From: CAYUBI01 sp964443005
GTDB lineage: Bacteria > Margulisbacteria > Riflemargulisbacteria > GWF2-35-9 > CAYUBI01
Assembly: GCA_964443005.1 (NCBI GenBank)
Contig: CAYUBI010000009.1
Coordinates: 1 to 33,344 of the forward strand
Reading direction: 5' to 3'
Length of the DNA stretch: 33,344 nt
Both the position numbers and the translations under genes were made by a program. Below, piece by piece: positions 33,061-33,344 of the stretch. Positions within the stretch are counted from its first letter, which is position 1; every line of letters starts with the position of its first letter. The notes below the pieces were generated by a model. It was given only the letters and a program-made list of their open reading frames with translations. It did not search any database and was not told the DNA's origin.

Positions 33061-33344
33061 TCATTTGATTAATAATTGCTTAATCTCAGCTATTATTTCT
33101 TGTTTTAAACTTTTTAGCTGTGCATCATGCGCAGTTTTGAGTTCCTGGATTTCTGCATTCTTGCTGGCTAGCTCAGCATCCTTTTCAGCTTTGAGCGCGT
33201 TGATGTCGCTGTTCTTTTCAGATTTAAGTTCCTTAATCTGCACTTGCTGTTCCTTAATGCCATCGTTTAAACGGATAATCTGAAGCTGTAAATTCTATGC
33301 AGTTTCTACAGTTTGAAAGCCCATTCTCGCCATATTAACAGCAT
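33061..33344 (-). pseudogene. C-terminal end of a tail-fibre-like (S74 chaperone-type) protein with coiled coil and in-frame amber codon
   Basis: Read from the right window edge, the frame gives AVNMARMGFQTVETA, an in-frame TAG (33297-33295), then NLQLQIIRLNDGIKEQQVQ and a long charged coiled coil of Lys/Glu/Ala repeats ending KQLLIK and TGA. The first block resembles the last helix of Peptidase_S74 intramolecular chaperones, which are often followed by coiled coils. The gene continues outside the window. A single CAG-to-TAG change would explain the stop. The coiled coil alone could start at a GTG (33243), but that is unlikely to be meaningful. Confidence 0.4.

Noticed and set aside
1..33344. 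CRISPR array, prophage core genes, rRNA, retron or large repeats
   Set aside because: No spaced repeat arrays, reverse transcriptase, capsid/terminase genes or rRNA signatures were seen on either strand.

Overview
The window looks like one contiguous piece of chromosome from a low-GC bacterium. It is housekeeping-rich on the left and accessory on the right. I cannot name the organism. The primary sigma factor is short (350 aa, without the large insert of gammaproteobacterial RpoD), NadA is the ~300-aa three-cysteine form, and DinG carries an N-terminal exonuclease as in Firmicutes. Yet a RapA-type ATPase, best known from Gammaproteobacteria, is present. This mixture fits a deep-branching candidate phylum (something Margulisbacteria-like would be my guess) better than a classical gammaproteobacterium or Firmicute. 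UGA acts as a stop codon throughout.

Layout. (1) 1-7808, plus strand: rapA (5' end outside the window), then a tight purM-purN-purH-nadA-histidine kinase-response regulator run. (2) 7852-13312, minus strand: ppdK, a hairpin terminator, then dnaG-rpoD. (3) 13582-15150, plus strand: an AAA-ATPase with a C-terminal PD-(D/E)XK nuclease fold. (4) 15205-20953, minus strand: a plsY-gpsA-hflX-dinG operon whose genes overlap or nearly abut. Its promoter is back to back with one that drives an MFS transporter remnant. (5) 21338-25160: a response regulator convergent with and overlapping a minus-strand plsC-HAD phosphatase-7TM histidine kinase operon; the right part of this block is visibly more AT-rich. 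(6) 25505-27055: a three-gene hipB-hipS-hipT toxin-antitoxin locus with two 22-bp operators. (7) 27111-31789: an AAA_14/DUF4143 ATPase, a BioF-like enzyme, an AI-2E family membrane protein, and an unusual fusion of a DUF1016 N-terminal domain to a staphylococcal-nuclease domain. (8) 31832-33344: a graveyard of mobile and accessory fragments (a decayed AAA_14 ATPase, an IS3-type transposase tail, an S74-like tail-fibre end with an amber codon) around tRNA-Ala(GGC).

The main system-level signal is transcriptional. At seven transcription-unit heads a -10 hexamer ends only 6-8 nt before the start codon and no Shine-Dalgarno is present. This implies leaderless mRNAs. Genes inside operons and some long-leader genes (purH, both response regulators, ppdK) have strong AAGGAG sites. 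The pattern also fixes several start codons.

The other points of interest are the HipBST locus with its operator pair, the DUF1016-SNase fusion, the FeS-type exonuclease-DinG, and the lipid-enzyme/sensor-kinase operon.
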